Origin: Blastopirellula marina DSM 3645
GTDB taxonomy: Bacteria > Planctomycetota > Planctomycetia > Pirellulales > Pirellulaceae
Direction of reading: 5' to 3'
Length of the DNA stretch: 64,000 bases
Assembly: GCF_000153105.1 (NCBI RefSeq)
Contig: NZ_CH672376.1
Span: 3,507,800-3,571,799, forward strand
How positions within the stretch are numbered: position 1 is the first letter of the stretch; each line of letters starts with the position of its first letter. Below, one piece after another: positions 9,129-17,480 of this stretch. The translations under genes and the position numbers were made by a program. The notes beneath the pieces are model-generated. The model was not told where the DNA came from. It did no database searches and worked only from the letters and a program-made list of their open reading frames with translations.

Positions 9129-9842
9129 CTACCCGGCGATCAATTGTTTCATATCGCGAACCGCTTGCTGCAGGCCCACCATGATCGATCGGGCGATAAT
9201 GCTGTGGCCAATGTTTAGCTCGCTCATCTTTGGAATAGCCGCAATCGGCAGCACGTTGGAATAGGTCAAACCGTGACCGGCCAGCAATTCCAATCCCAGT
9301 TCGCAAATTTGTTGGCCCGCTTGGGTCAATTTTTCGATTTCAGCCAGCTGGGCGTCCCCACGAGTGAGGGCAAATTGCCCCGTATGCAGTTCCACCGCCG
9401 TCGCGCCCAGCTTTTTCGCCATCAGCAATTGGGCCGGTTCGGGATCGAGAAATAGACTGACGGCGATGCCGGCGTCTTGCAGTCGCTCGATCGCCGCTTT
9501 CACCTTCTCGGGCTGGCGCAGCAGATCGAGCCCCCCTTCGGTCGTTACTTCTTCCCGCTTTTCCGGGACCAAGGTGACTTGGTCGGGCTTCACTTCACAA
9601 GCGATCTTCAGCACTTCTTCGGCGGTGGCCAGCTCAAGATTGACTTTCACTTTGGCCGTTTCGCGGATGATTCGCAGATCGCGGTCCTGGATATGCCGTC
9701 GATCCTCGCGCAGATGCAGCGTGATGCAGTCGGCGCCGCCCATCTCGGCCAAAGCGGCCGCCCAAACCGGATCAGGCTCGTTCGTCTGGCGGGCCTGGCG
9801 CACGGTCGCGACGTGGTCAATATTGACTCCCAAATTGGGCAT
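9129..9842 (-). CDS. pdxJ: Pyridoxine 5'-phosphate synthase
   Basis: Makes pyridoxine 5'-phosphate from 3-amino-2-oxopropyl phosphate and deoxyxylulose 5-phosphate, the last ring-closing step of the DXP-dependent vitamin B6 route. The 237-residue TIM barrel opens with [12 protein letters not shown] and contains the family segments [19 protein letters not shown] and the C-terminal [10 protein letters not shown] with the conserved histidine. Length is standard. It lies downstream of the beta-RFAP synthase gene, in the same direction. Confidence 0.95.
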   Translation of the reverse strand: MPNLGVNIDHVATVRQARQTNEPDPVWAAALAEMGGADCITLHLREDRRHIQDRDLRIIRETAKVKVNLELATAEEVLKIACEVKPDQVTLVPEKREEVTTEGGLDLLRQPEKVKAAIERLQDAGIAVSLFLDPEPAQLLMAKKLGATAVELHTGQFALTRGDAQLAEIEKLTQAGQQICELGLELLAGHGLTYSNVLPIAAIPKMSELNIGHSIIARSIMVGLQQAVRDMKQLIAG

Positions 9843-10011
9843 GGGGGGATATCCTCGAAGTATCGCAGAGAAATGGGTGAGTGATTGGAGCCGTTGATTT
9901 TACGCCGCAGCGGCGTTCGCGCCAGCAGGACATCAGCGACGACGATCAGGTTCAGGACGAGAGAATCGCGGCAAGAGCGAAAAATGGGGTCAGGTCTGCG
10001 CCCCTTTTTCG

Positions 10012-11010
10012 CTATCCCAGCGTTGCGCTGAAGTTCTGTACGGCGTTATGCCAATCGCAATCCGTATCGGCGATCAGGCGAGCGCCGCGATTGTCGGCGG
10101 CGGTGATCTCCATTTCCAGCGCTTCCCCGGGGAGCGTTTCGTGCAGATAATCGCGGGCCGCTTCGGCCTGTTGGCGGTTGCAACACAAGCCGAAGATGGT
10201 CGGCCCCCACGAACTTTGGCCGACGCCGCGCACCCCAAACTGTTGCAGCGCGTCGACGGTGCGTTGGCTGAGCTGATTGAGATAGGCGCCCCCCTGCACT
10301 TTTACGAAACAGTTGCCGGCGAGTTCCCCATAGCGAAACAGACCGTCCGAAAAGTGATCGTAATCGGCCGCTTGCAGCGCCGGCGTCATCTCGTCATAGA
10401 GTATTCGCTTCAGTTGGTTCGTGACATCAAGCGGCACCGGCGGCAGTTGGCGAAACGCGGTGGTCTCAGCATTGCCCGAGATGCCGCTGCGTTTCGCCTG
10501 AAAGACGAGCAGAAAGATCCAGTCGGCCGGAAAATTTGTACGCGACTGCAGCGGCGAAAGTCGCCCCGGCGTTTCGACGCCGCGTTCGGCGATGAAACCT
10601 CCTTGGCGAAATCCATAACAGCCGACCGCCGAGCGAGCGCCGCGACCGACCGCAGCGGCGAGCGACTCAATTGATTCCGGCCCGATCTGACTTGCGCAGT
10701 TCAACAGGGTCGCGACTCCCAACCCCAACTGCGTCCCCAGACCCAGCCCCACGTGTTGCCGCGGCGTGTGCTTGGTCCGAATCGTCACCGCCGGCAGCGG
10801 TCGCTGACGAGCGCGACTCCAGCGTTCGGCGAATTCCCGAATACGAGTCGCCGCGACGCCTTGTGCAGAAAAATGTTCGGCTGGATCAACGGTCAGATGA
10901 AGCGCCGGCTGCTGGATCATCACGCCGCATCCGCCGTACGCCGCGACAGACGGATTGCCAAACGACAATAGTCCGAAGTGAAGTCGACTTGGCGTGCGGA
11001 TTTCGAGCAA
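10012..11010 (-). CDS. Beta-ribofuranosylaminobenzene 5'-phosphate synthase family
   Basis: GHMP-fold enzyme. The family joins a p-aminobenzoate-type acceptor to PRPP with loss of CO2 and PPi, the committed step to the aryl part of methanopterin. The 332 residues open IRTPSRLHFGLLSFG, typical of the family, and carry the GHMP glycine loop VGLGLGTQLGLG near 110. The apparent start is TTG at 11010; no better start is in frame. Its place below pabB, pabA and a DUF447 gene strongly supports an H4MPT role (inference). Confidence 0.87.
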   Translation of the reverse strand: MLEIRTPSRLHFGLLSFGNPSVAAYGGCGVMIQQPALHLTVDPAEHFSAQGVAATRIREFAERWSRARQRPLPAVTIRTKHTPRQHVGLGLGTQLGLGVATLLNCASQIGPESIESLAAAVGRGARSAVGCYGFRQGGFIAERGVETPGRLSPLQSRTNFPADWIFLLVFQAKRSGISGNAETTAFRQLPPVPLDVTNQLKRILYDEMTPALQAADYDHFSDGLFRYGELAGNCFVKVQGGAYLNQLSQRTVDALQQFGVRGVGQSSWGPTIFGLCCNRQQAEAARDYLHETLPGEALEMEITAADNRGARLIADTDCDWHNAVQNFSATLG

Positions 11011-11086
11011 TGTTCGATCGGGGTGGGGATGTGGGGGATTGGAGATGCTTGTAGTGTAACGCTTCTGGGGCGTTCAGAAAAACCTG

Positions 11087-11677
11087 TTAGTCGCCGGTTC
11101 GCGATTGGGCGGCGGCGACATAGTCGCAAATCTGCTGAAACGCTCGTTGTTCGGCGGCGCCTCCTGTTTTTTGCACGAGCGGCTGCAGGCGCTGCAGATC
11201 GGCTTGGATCTCAGCAAGGGGGAGAAAGTCGACGCGTGTCGCTAGAATCGCCGCTTCGACCACGGCATGCAGCGCTCGGTTCAGACCAAAAAAGTCCCGC
11301 TTGCGCCCGGCGGCGACCACGTCGCACTCGATCGTGGCCCGCTCGGCCGCATCGTCCAGCTGCTTCACTTGCAGCGCATACCAACGACACGCGTTCTGCA
11401 GGATCACGCCGCCGGTTTGCGAGCAGCGGGTCGTAGGGCCGATCAGCGCATCGGTCGCCGCGCCGATGGCGGCGGCCGCCAACAACTCGACATCGTCGGT
11501 CACATGCACGACAAGCGGCGATCCACGGCGCAGGTTTTCAAAGGTGCGCGATGTTTGAAATGGCCGCAGCACGAAGCTGCGAAATTGACGATCGACCAAC
11601 GGTCCCATCGGCGCAACGTTCACCTGACCATCGCCGCCGATGGTCGTGACCAGCCCTTCAAGCACCAAACGTTCCAT
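11087..11677 (-). CDS. DUF447 family protein (methanopterin-cluster associated)
   Basis: A 196-residue protein of the DUF447 type, a flavin-reductase-like split barrel found with H4MPT genes in archaea, methylotrophs and planctomycetes. Family-like features are VTTIGGDGQVNVAPMGP at the front and the FGLNRALHAVVEAAILATR helix near 130. The biochemical role is not established as far as I know. It starts 9 bp after the pabA-like stop, so it is probably co-transcribed with it. Confidence 0.78.
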   Translation of the reverse strand: MERLVLEGLVTTIGGDGQVNVAPMGPLVDRQFRSFVLRPFQTSRTFENLRRGSPLVVHVTDDVELLAAAAIGAATDALIGPTTRCSQTGGVILQNACRWYALQVKQLDDAAERATIECDVVAAGRKRDFFGLNRALHAVVEAAILATRVDFLPLAEIQADLQRLQPLVQKTGGAAEQRAFQQICDYVAAAQSRTGD

Positions 11678-11686
11678 CGATCGATC

Positions 11687-12349
11687 TCAATAGTAAAAAG
11701 GGACGTTGGTAGGCGAGAGAATCGGCGTGGACGTGCTGACGGTTTGATCCGCCGTCGCGGCGTTTTTCAGCTGGACGGCGATGCCGGCGCTTTGCAAAAA
11801 ATTGCCGATGATTGCAAACCCTTGCTCGGTCAGAATCGACTCGGGATGAAACTGCAAGCCGTAAACGGGTCGCGTGAGGTGCCGAATCGCCATGATCGAG
11901 CGATCTTCGGCCGCGGCGATGGTGCGGAGCGACGTGGGGAGCGATTTTGGCTCGACCGTGAGCGAGTGATAACGTCCTACCCGGATCGAGTCCGGCATGC
12001 CGGCGAACAGCGGATCTTGATCGTGCCGAATGATCGAGGATCGCCCATGCATCGGCTCGGCGGAACGAACGATCTTCCCCCCCAAGGCCGCGGCGATTGC
12101 TTGATGCCCCAGACAAACGCCCAGGATCGGCACGGTTTCTAGAAACTCGCCAACGACTTCGACCGAGATCCCCGCTTCCTGCGGCGTACACGGGCCAGGC
12201 GACAAGACGATCGCTTGCGGTTTTAGGTGACGAATCTGCGCAAAATCGATCGCATCGTTCCGGACCACCACCGTCTCTTGACCCCACAGGCGAAAATACC
12301 GGGCCAGATTGTTGACGAAGCTATCGTAGTTGTCGATGACTAGGATCAT
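11687..12349 (-). CDS. pabA: Aminodeoxychorismate synthase, glutamine amidotransferase subunit
   Basis: Supplies ammonia from glutamine to PabB. A 220-residue class I amidotransferase starting MILVIDNYDSFVNNLARYF, with the nucleophile Cys in LGVCLGHQAI and the His/Glu pair in LQFHPES. The frame is open further upstream, but the ATG at 12349 overlaps the pabB stop as ATGA, which fixes the start and implies translational coupling. The C-terminal 25 residues (from about NAATADQ) extend past the usual domain. TrpG function cannot be excluded from this subunit alone, but its partner is PabB-like. Confidence 0.9.
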   Translation of the reverse strand: MILVIDNYDSFVNNLARYFRLWGQETVVVRNDAIDFAQIRHLKPQAIVLSPGPCTPQEAGISVEVVGEFLETVPILGVCLGHQAIAAALGGKIVRSAEPMHGRSSIIRHDQDPLFAGMPDSIRVGRYHSLTVEPKSLPTSLRTIAAAEDRSIMAIRHLTRPVYGLQFHPESILTEQGFAIIGNFLQSAGIAVQLKNAATADQTVSTSTPILSPTNVPFYY

Positions 12350-13755
12350 GAAAGTGCGGCGATCGCTCGCAGGATGCCGGCCGCTTTGTGCCAGGTTTCT
12401 TCGTATTCGCGTTGGGGATCGCTTTGCGCGACCAGTCCGCCGCCGACCGGAAATTGCCACCAACCGCCGGCCGCCGTGACGGTGCGGATCAAAATGTTCA
12501 AATCGATCGCCCCATCCAAACCAATGTACCCTAACGAACCGCAATAGGCGCCGCGCACGGTCGACTCTAACTCGGCGATGATCTGCATGGCGCGAATCTT
12601 CGGAGCGCCGGTAATCGATCCGCCGGGAAACGCCGCCGGCAACAGGTCGATTGGGTCGACCCCCTCTCGCAGTTTTCCGACAATCGTCGAGACCAAATGC
12701 TGCACCGTCGCGTATTGTTCCAACACGCACAACTCGGTGACGGCGACGCTCTCGTCGGTGCAAACGCGCGACAAATCGTTACGCATCAGATCGACAATCA
12801 TCATATTTTCGGCGCGATCCTTTTCGCTCTCCAGCAACTCGCCGCCAGAGTACATATCCCACTCAGGGCGACCGCTCCGCAAGCGGGTTCCTTTGATCGG
12901 TCGCGTCTCGACTTTGCGACCGCGCACCTGGACGAAACGCTCAGGCGAAGCGCTTAACAGCGTCACCCCGTCCATGTCAAAGTACGACGCGAACGGCGCC
13001 GAGTTACAGGTTCGCAAACTGCGATAGAGCGTCGCGGCGTCGGTTGTCGCGCGATGCAATAATCGCTGCGAGAGATTGACCTGAAAGATGTCGCCGGCCC
13101 GGATGTATTCGACCGAGCGCTCGACCGCAGCCAAATACGCCGCTTGCGAAAAGCTGCTGGTGATCTCTGCGTATGGCGTAGCGAACTGCGGCGCTAATTG
13201 CGACTGGGGCAGCGCTGCGCATCGTTTCGTGAGCGGTTGCTCCGGCATCTCTTTCGCAAGCCAACCGAGGAACTGATCGGCTCGCTGTTGCGCACGTCTC
13301 TGACGTTGGGTCGGGTCGGTCTCAGGAAATCCTTGCGAAATTAGCCACGCGTCGCCGCTGACGTGATCGACGCCGATGACCACGTCGTAGAACCCGATCG
13401 CCAATTGCGGCAGCGCAAACTCATCGTGCAGAGCCGGCGCGATCCCTTCCAACGCGGCGCCAAACTCATAGCCGAACAGTCCGGCGGCGCCTCCTTGAAA
13501 CGGCGGCAAGCCGGTGATCGTCGGCACTTTGAACTGGCCAAGCAGCGCACGAATCTCGTCCAGGCGATGCGTCTCTCCCGGCTTCCCTTCGATCCAACGC
13601 CAAGGATCGGCGGTCAGAAAGCTGTAGCGTCCCAGGCGCACATGTTGCAGCGCACTATCAAGAAACAAGCAGCGGGGCGCGGCGCGCAGTTTTTCCCACG
13701 CCGCGACGATCTCAAAATTGGGGAGCGGTACGATCACCGGCGCCGGCTCGTTCAA
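12346..13755 (-). CDS. pabB: Aminodeoxychorismate synthase component I
   Basis: Converts chorismate plus ammonia to 4-amino-4-deoxychorismate, the precursor of p-aminobenzoate. The 469-residue chorismate-binding enzyme carries PIKGT; that lysine is typical of PabB, where anthranilate synthases have Ala (PIAGT). Other family motifs are AFPGGSITGAPK and EYEETWHKA near the C-terminus. Both ends overlap neighbouring genes as ATGA. pABA serves folate and the methanopterin-type cofactor; the setting suggests the second use. No 4-amino-4-deoxychorismate lyase (pabC) is in the window. Confidence 0.92.
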   Translation of the reverse strand: MNEPAPVIVPLPNFEIVAAWEKLRAAPRCLFLDSALQHVRLGRYSFLTADPWRWIEGKPGETHRLDEIRALLGQFKVPTITGLPPFQGGAAGLFGYEFGAALEGIAPALHDEFALPQLAIGFYDVVIGVDHVSGDAWLISQGFPETDPTQRQRRAQQRADQFLGWLAKEMPEQPLTKRCAALPQSQLAPQFATPYAEITSSFSQAAYLAAVERSVEYIRAGDIFQVNLSQRLLHRATTDAATLYRSLRTCNSAPFASYFDMDGVTLLSASPERFVQVRGRKVETRPIKGTRLRSGRPEWDMYSGGELLESEKDRAENMMIVDLMRNDLSRVCTDESVAVTELCVLEQYATVQHLVSTIVGKLREGVDPIDLLPAAFPGGSITGAPKIRAMQIIAELESTVRGAYCGSLGYIGLDGAIDLNILIRTVTAAGGWWQFPVGGGLVAQSDPQREYEETWHKAAGILRAIAALS

Positions 13756-15158
13756 GACTGCTCCTCCCGCGCCACGTTTTTACCGCGCGTCAGACGATGC
13801 ATTTTCTCGGCCTGGGTCAGATAGCCCCAGTCGAGCGATTCATCTTGGCGGTATTGTTTGCTGAGTTGGTTCGCCGTCAGCGCCTTGCAAAGCTCGAAGC
13901 CCAGATAGAACGCGTGCGACGCATCGACATTGGTCGGCGCGGTTTCTAGCAGTTGCGCGAACAATTGAAACGGATCGCTCGCGACCAGATGGAGGTCGCG
14001 ACTGATCAAATGCAAATCTTCTCCGTCGGCGAAGACTCGATAGTTGTTATCTTTGATCGTCGCCGCGAGCAGCGCTAAATCGTCGGCCGTTTCATAAACG
14101 ACGCGATCATCCCGCAGCGTGATCAACTGCGGCTCGATCCGTTTGGGCAACACCTGATTGGTCACCGCGTAATGCATCAAACGCCGCGCCAGATCGCATT
14201 CTCGGACGCTGCTGCGGGCCCAGTTGATCACCTGGGTCGTTAGCACGCCGCGAACCCCCAGTTCCTGACAAACGCCCAACAGCAACGTGTTGACGCCGGC
14301 CGAGTCGACATCGGTCAGTTCGGTCAGATTGCCGATTCCCATGAATAGTTCGGCGTCTGGATAGCGGCGGCGAACTTCGACATAGCGAGCCAAACTCTCG
14401 GCAAATCCGAACGAGATCGGCTCTAGGATGGGATCAATCCGAAACGGTACGCCGGACGTTTGCAGCTGCGCGATCGTCGCGTCCATCCCAGCCAACGTTT
14501 TGGGATCGTCCGGAATAACCACCACTTCACAGCCCCAATCGGCCGCCTGCGCCACGTTGCTGGAGTTCACCGACAACACCAACTCGGCGCCGGCGGCGAC
14601 CGCGGCGGAGATCTCCTGCGGGTTCAGACTATCGATCGAGACGCGCAGTCCCGCGTCGCGCAAGGTTTTCACCGCTTCCGCGACGCCGGTCCAAGTAGCG
14701 CCGGGATCGCACCCGACATCGATCAGATCGGCCCCGTCACGCGCCAGTCGAAGTCCTTCGGCGCGCAGATCGTCGAGCGAAAAACTGGCGGCGTGATTGA
14801 TCTCGGCGACGATTTGAATGTCATAGCCGCCGTAGTCGTCGCCGCGATTGCTTTCGCCAAAGTAAGCCGGCAGCAGCCGCAAATCTTTCGGGCCCCGCTC
14901 AACAGGCACGCCGGTCTGAGCGGCGATTACGGCGAGATCTCCCAGGCAATATCCGGTCACCATCACCAGAGTCGCGCCGATCGGCACATCGATCCGCGCG
15001 GCGACCCAATCGGCCGTCATTAGCGCGGCGACGGTGATGTTCATCGTCTGCACCGTGTATTGAAAACCGATCCGCGGCGCAAGATCGGCCAAAATCGCCC
15101 GCAGCGCCGGCTCGGCCAAGCGCCCCGTGACAAAGTGAATTTGCGGCGTCGACATCAT
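13752..15158 (-). CDS. Dihydropteroate synthase-like protein of H4MPT clusters
   Basis: A 468-residue protein with an N-terminal domain of about 160 residues, then a TIM-barrel region with DHPS-like motifs: DLIDVGCDPG (pterin/phosphate loop) and RVSIDSLNPQEISAAVAAGA. In H4MPT-making organisms this family is proposed to couple the pterin pyrophosphate to beta-RFA-P (established association, mechanism inferred). It is far longer than FolP (about 280). The ATG at 15158 overlaps the SDR stop and its own stop overlaps pabB, both as ATGA. The open frame upstream of 15158 is only the shadow of the SDR gene. Confidence 0.82.
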   Translation of the reverse strand: MMSTPQIHFVTGRLAEPALRAILADLAPRIGFQYTVQTMNITVAALMTADWVAARIDVPIGATLVMVTGYCLGDLAVIAAQTGVPVERGPKDLRLLPAYFGESNRGDDYGGYDIQIVAEINHAASFSLDDLRAEGLRLARDGADLIDVGCDPGATWTGVAEAVKTLRDAGLRVSIDSLNPQEISAAVAAGAELVLSVNSSNVAQAADWGCEVVVIPDDPKTLAGMDATIAQLQTSGVPFRIDPILEPISFGFAESLARYVEVRRRYPDAELFMGIGNLTELTDVDSAGVNTLLLGVCQELGVRGVLTTQVINWARSSVRECDLARRLMHYAVTNQVLPKRIEPQLITLRDDRVVYETADDLALLAATIKDNNYRVFADGEDLHLISRDLHLVASDPFQLFAQLLETAPTNVDASHAFYLGFELCKALTANQLSKQYRQDESLDWGYLTQAEKMHRLTRGKNVAREEQS

Positions 15159-15940
15159 TCGGTCCGCTGTTGGAGGTGCGCATGATTCAGGCCGCCGTTG
15201 ACCGGCAAGACATGTCCGGTGATAAACGCGCTGTCGGGCGAAACGAGAAACTCGACCGCCGCGGCGATGTCGGCCGGCGTTCCCCAGCGCTGCAGCAGCG
15301 ACTCGGCGATCGCGCGCTGGCTCCAAATTTCGCTCGCCGTTTCGCCCCAGGACGTTTTGATCCAACCAGGCGCAACCACGTTGACGCGGACCTGCGGCGC
15401 GAGCGTGCGCGCCAGACTGCGGCTGAACGCGGTGATCGCGGACTTGGTCGTCGCAAACATCTCTCCGCTGTCTCCTTCCATGCCGCGTTCGGATTGATCC
15501 CAGCCGATGTTTACAATCGCCGCGGCGTCGCGCTGCGAATCTCTCAGCCGGCGGCCGATTTCGCGCGACAGCTCGATCGTCGCTTCGACATCGACCTGCC
15601 AAAGAAGCTGCAGTTTTTCCGAAAATGTCAGCTCTCGATTGGCGCCGGTCAGCACGTCGGCGCCGGCATTGTTGACCCAATAGTCAACTCCGCCCCAAAT
15701 CTCCCATGCGGCGGCGACAAACCGTAGCCGCGCATCTCGATCTCGGAAATCACAAACCAACGCCTGTGACTCTCCCCCCAATCGGAGAATCTCGTCACAA
15801 ACCGAGTCGGCCCCGGCCTGATTTCGCCCGGCATGCACGACGACTTTGGCGCCGCTGGCAGCCAGACGAAGCGCAATCGCTCGGCCAATTCCGCTGGACG
15901 AGCCGGTCACGACGGCGATTTTTCCGGTCAAATCGGGCAT
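15155..15940 (-). CDS. SDR-family protein with altered catalytic tyrosine
   Basis: First gene of the coupled H4MPT-type operon. The 261-residue Rossmann protein has the NAD(P)-binding TGSSSGIG (12-19), NNAG (90-93) and the later APGWIKT segment. The catalytic YxxxK reads FATTK, with Phe162 in place of Tyr and Lys166 kept, and the usual catalytic serine region (VNIGWDQS) is also unusual. The start is the ATG at 15940; earlier in-frame codons do not look coding. Because FolM and PTR1 pterin reductases are SDRs, a role in pterin reduction is an attractive guess, but the missing Tyr argues for caution. Confidence 0.85.
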   Translation of the reverse strand: MPDLTGKIAVVTGSSSGIGRAIALRLAASGAKVVVHAGRNQAGADSVCDEILRLGGESQALVCDFRDRDARLRFVAAAWEIWGGVDYWVNNAGADVLTGANRELTFSEKLQLLWQVDVEATIELSREIGRRLRDSQRDAAAIVNIGWDQSERGMEGDSGEMFATTKSAITAFSRSLARTLAPQVRVNVVAPGWIKTSWGETASEIWSQRAIAESLLQRWGTPADIAAAVEFLVSPDSAFITGHVLPVNGGLNHAHLQQRTE

Positions 15941-16105
15941 ACGGCTCCGGTGCGAAATCAAGGAGGTCGGGGGCGCCAACCACAAGGTCGACGGTATAGT
16001 ATGCTTGCTACCGAGGTGGGCGTTTCCCCGTCGAGTCGATGTTACGACGCGGCAGCCATCTCATTCTGATACGCCGCCGCTTTCCCGACAACCAGCACTG
16101 GCCGC

Positions 16106-17242
16106 ATGCCCAACTCCCCTCCCCCGTTCAATCGGCTCAGCAGCACCTGTTTCGCATTTCGCGGATACAATTTTGAAAACCTCGGTCGCACGCCTGAGTT
16201 GCTGGCGCACGCGCAGTATGGGCCGATCGTTCGGCGCCGCTTGATCGAGTGCGGTGAAATCGCCAGCCGGACTGTCGGCCGCGAGGTCAATTTGGTGCGG
16301 CGCGTCGAATCTCGTATCGAGCCCGACTTATCGGCCTATGTCGACGCGGTGGCATTGATCATCGCCGCCGAAATGGCGCAGCTCGACATCCTCCGCGAGC
16401 TGTTTCATGTGGAGCTCGAAAAATCGCAGTGCTATTTTGGCTATAGTCTGGGCGAAATTGTCGCACTTTGCGCGTCAGGCTCGTTGTCGATCGAAGATGC
16501 GGTCGGCATTCCCATCTCCCTGGCCGACGACACGGCCAGCTTGGCCGACAGTTGCCAATTGGCGGTCGTCTTTTGTCGCAAGCAAGAGTTGCCGCTGAAA
16601 ATCGTGCAGCAGTGCTGCATCGAAACGAATCAGGAAGGGGACGAACTGGTGGGCGTGTCGGCGGTCCTCTCGCCGAACTCGGTGCTGATTATCGGCGAAG
16701 GAACGTCGCTCGAACGTTTTCGACAAAAACTGGCGGCCCGGATTCCGGCTCGCGTCTTTTTCAAGATCAACGAACATCGCTGGCCCCCGATGCACACGCC
16801 GCTCGTGTGGCGCAAGAGCATCAACACGCGTGCGGCGATGTTTATGGCCAAGATGAACAGCGGCGTGACGGTCCCGCAGCCGCCGGTCCTGTCGATGGTG
16901 ACCGGCAAGCGCAGTTACGACGAGATCAATCTGCGCGATACAATTTATCGCTGGGTCGACCAGCCGCAACTGCTCTGGGCGGTCGTCTACGAAACGTTGC
17001 GCTGCGGCGCCGAGACGATCGTTCACATCGGCCCTGGCCCCAACATCATTCCGGCTACTTATCACCGCTTGGCCGACAACGTGCAGATTCAAACGCGCGG
17101 CAGTCTCGGTTCGCGCACGCTGTCGACATTCGTCAATCGGCCCTGGCTAAAATCGCTGCTGCCGGAACGAGCGGCCCTGCTGCGAGCCCCGATGATCCAA
17201 CACATCATGATCGAAGACTGGCTACTGGCGCAGGAGTTTTAA
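16106..17242 (+). CDS. FabD-like acyltransferase-domain protein
   Basis: A 378-residue protein with the malonyl-CoA:ACP transacylase fold. Nucleophile Ser114 sits in FGYSLGEIVALC and the catalytic His230 in PPMHTPL; SAVLSPNSVLIIGEG matches the FabD NSP...VISG stretch. It diverges from true FabD in the N-terminal part and is longer, so the acyl donor and carrier are unknown. It is divergent from the SDR gene (165 bp between starts), with no fatty-acid genes near. Confidence 0.75.
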   Translation: MPNSPPPFNRLSSTCFAFRGYNFENLGRTPELLAHAQYGPIVRRRLIECGEIASRTVGREVNLVRRVESRIEPDLSAYVDAVALIIAAEMAQLDILRELFHVELEKSQCYFGYSLGEIVALCASGSLSIEDAVGIPISLADDTASLADSCQLAVVFCRKQELPLKIVQQCCIETNQEGDELVGVSAVLSPNSVLIIGEGTSLERFRQKLAARIPARVFFKINEHRWPPMHTPLVWRKSINTRAAMFMAKMNSGVTVPQPPVLSMVTGKRSYDEINLRDTIYRWVDQPQLLWAVVYETLRCGAETIVHIGPGPNIIPATYHRLADNVQIQTRGSLGSRTLSTFVNRPWLKSLLPERAALLRAPMIQHIMIEDWLLAQEF

Positions 17243-17357
17243 ATCGCCAAGCGCCGCGCGCGGTTTTCGATAGCGCTAATTGATCGAAGAGAAGATTTGA
17301 ACACGGCAAAGCGGCGGATGAGAAGCGGAGAGGGTCGGAATCGAGTCGAACACCGTA

Positions 17358-17456
17358 ACACTAGCCCGTTGCGCCAGCGAGGGAACGCGGTTCGCTACTT
17401 CAATCCGTGTTGGCTTCGCCAAGCGGATTCCCTCGCTGGCGCTGCGGGCTAGTGTC
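17358..17456. repeat. Dispersed inverted-repeat element, copy 3
   Basis: About 99 bp, left arm ACTAGCCCGTTGCGCCAGCG, centre TCAATCCGTGTTGGC, right arm TCGCTGGCGCTGCGGGCTAG. It matches the elements at 3592 and 7849. This copy lies between two convergent genes, where its hairpin could also end transcription. Confidence 0.8.
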
Positions 17457-17480
17457 CAATCGGTTCGAAAGGGCGCATCG

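Noticed and set aside
12350-12763. N-terminal extension of the pabA frame
   Set aside because: Arg-rich and a shadow of pabB; the ATGA overlap at 12346-12349 gives a far better start.
15159-15680. N-terminal extension of the DHPS-like frame
   Set aside because: It is the shadow of the SDR gene; the start at 15158 fits the ATGA coupling.
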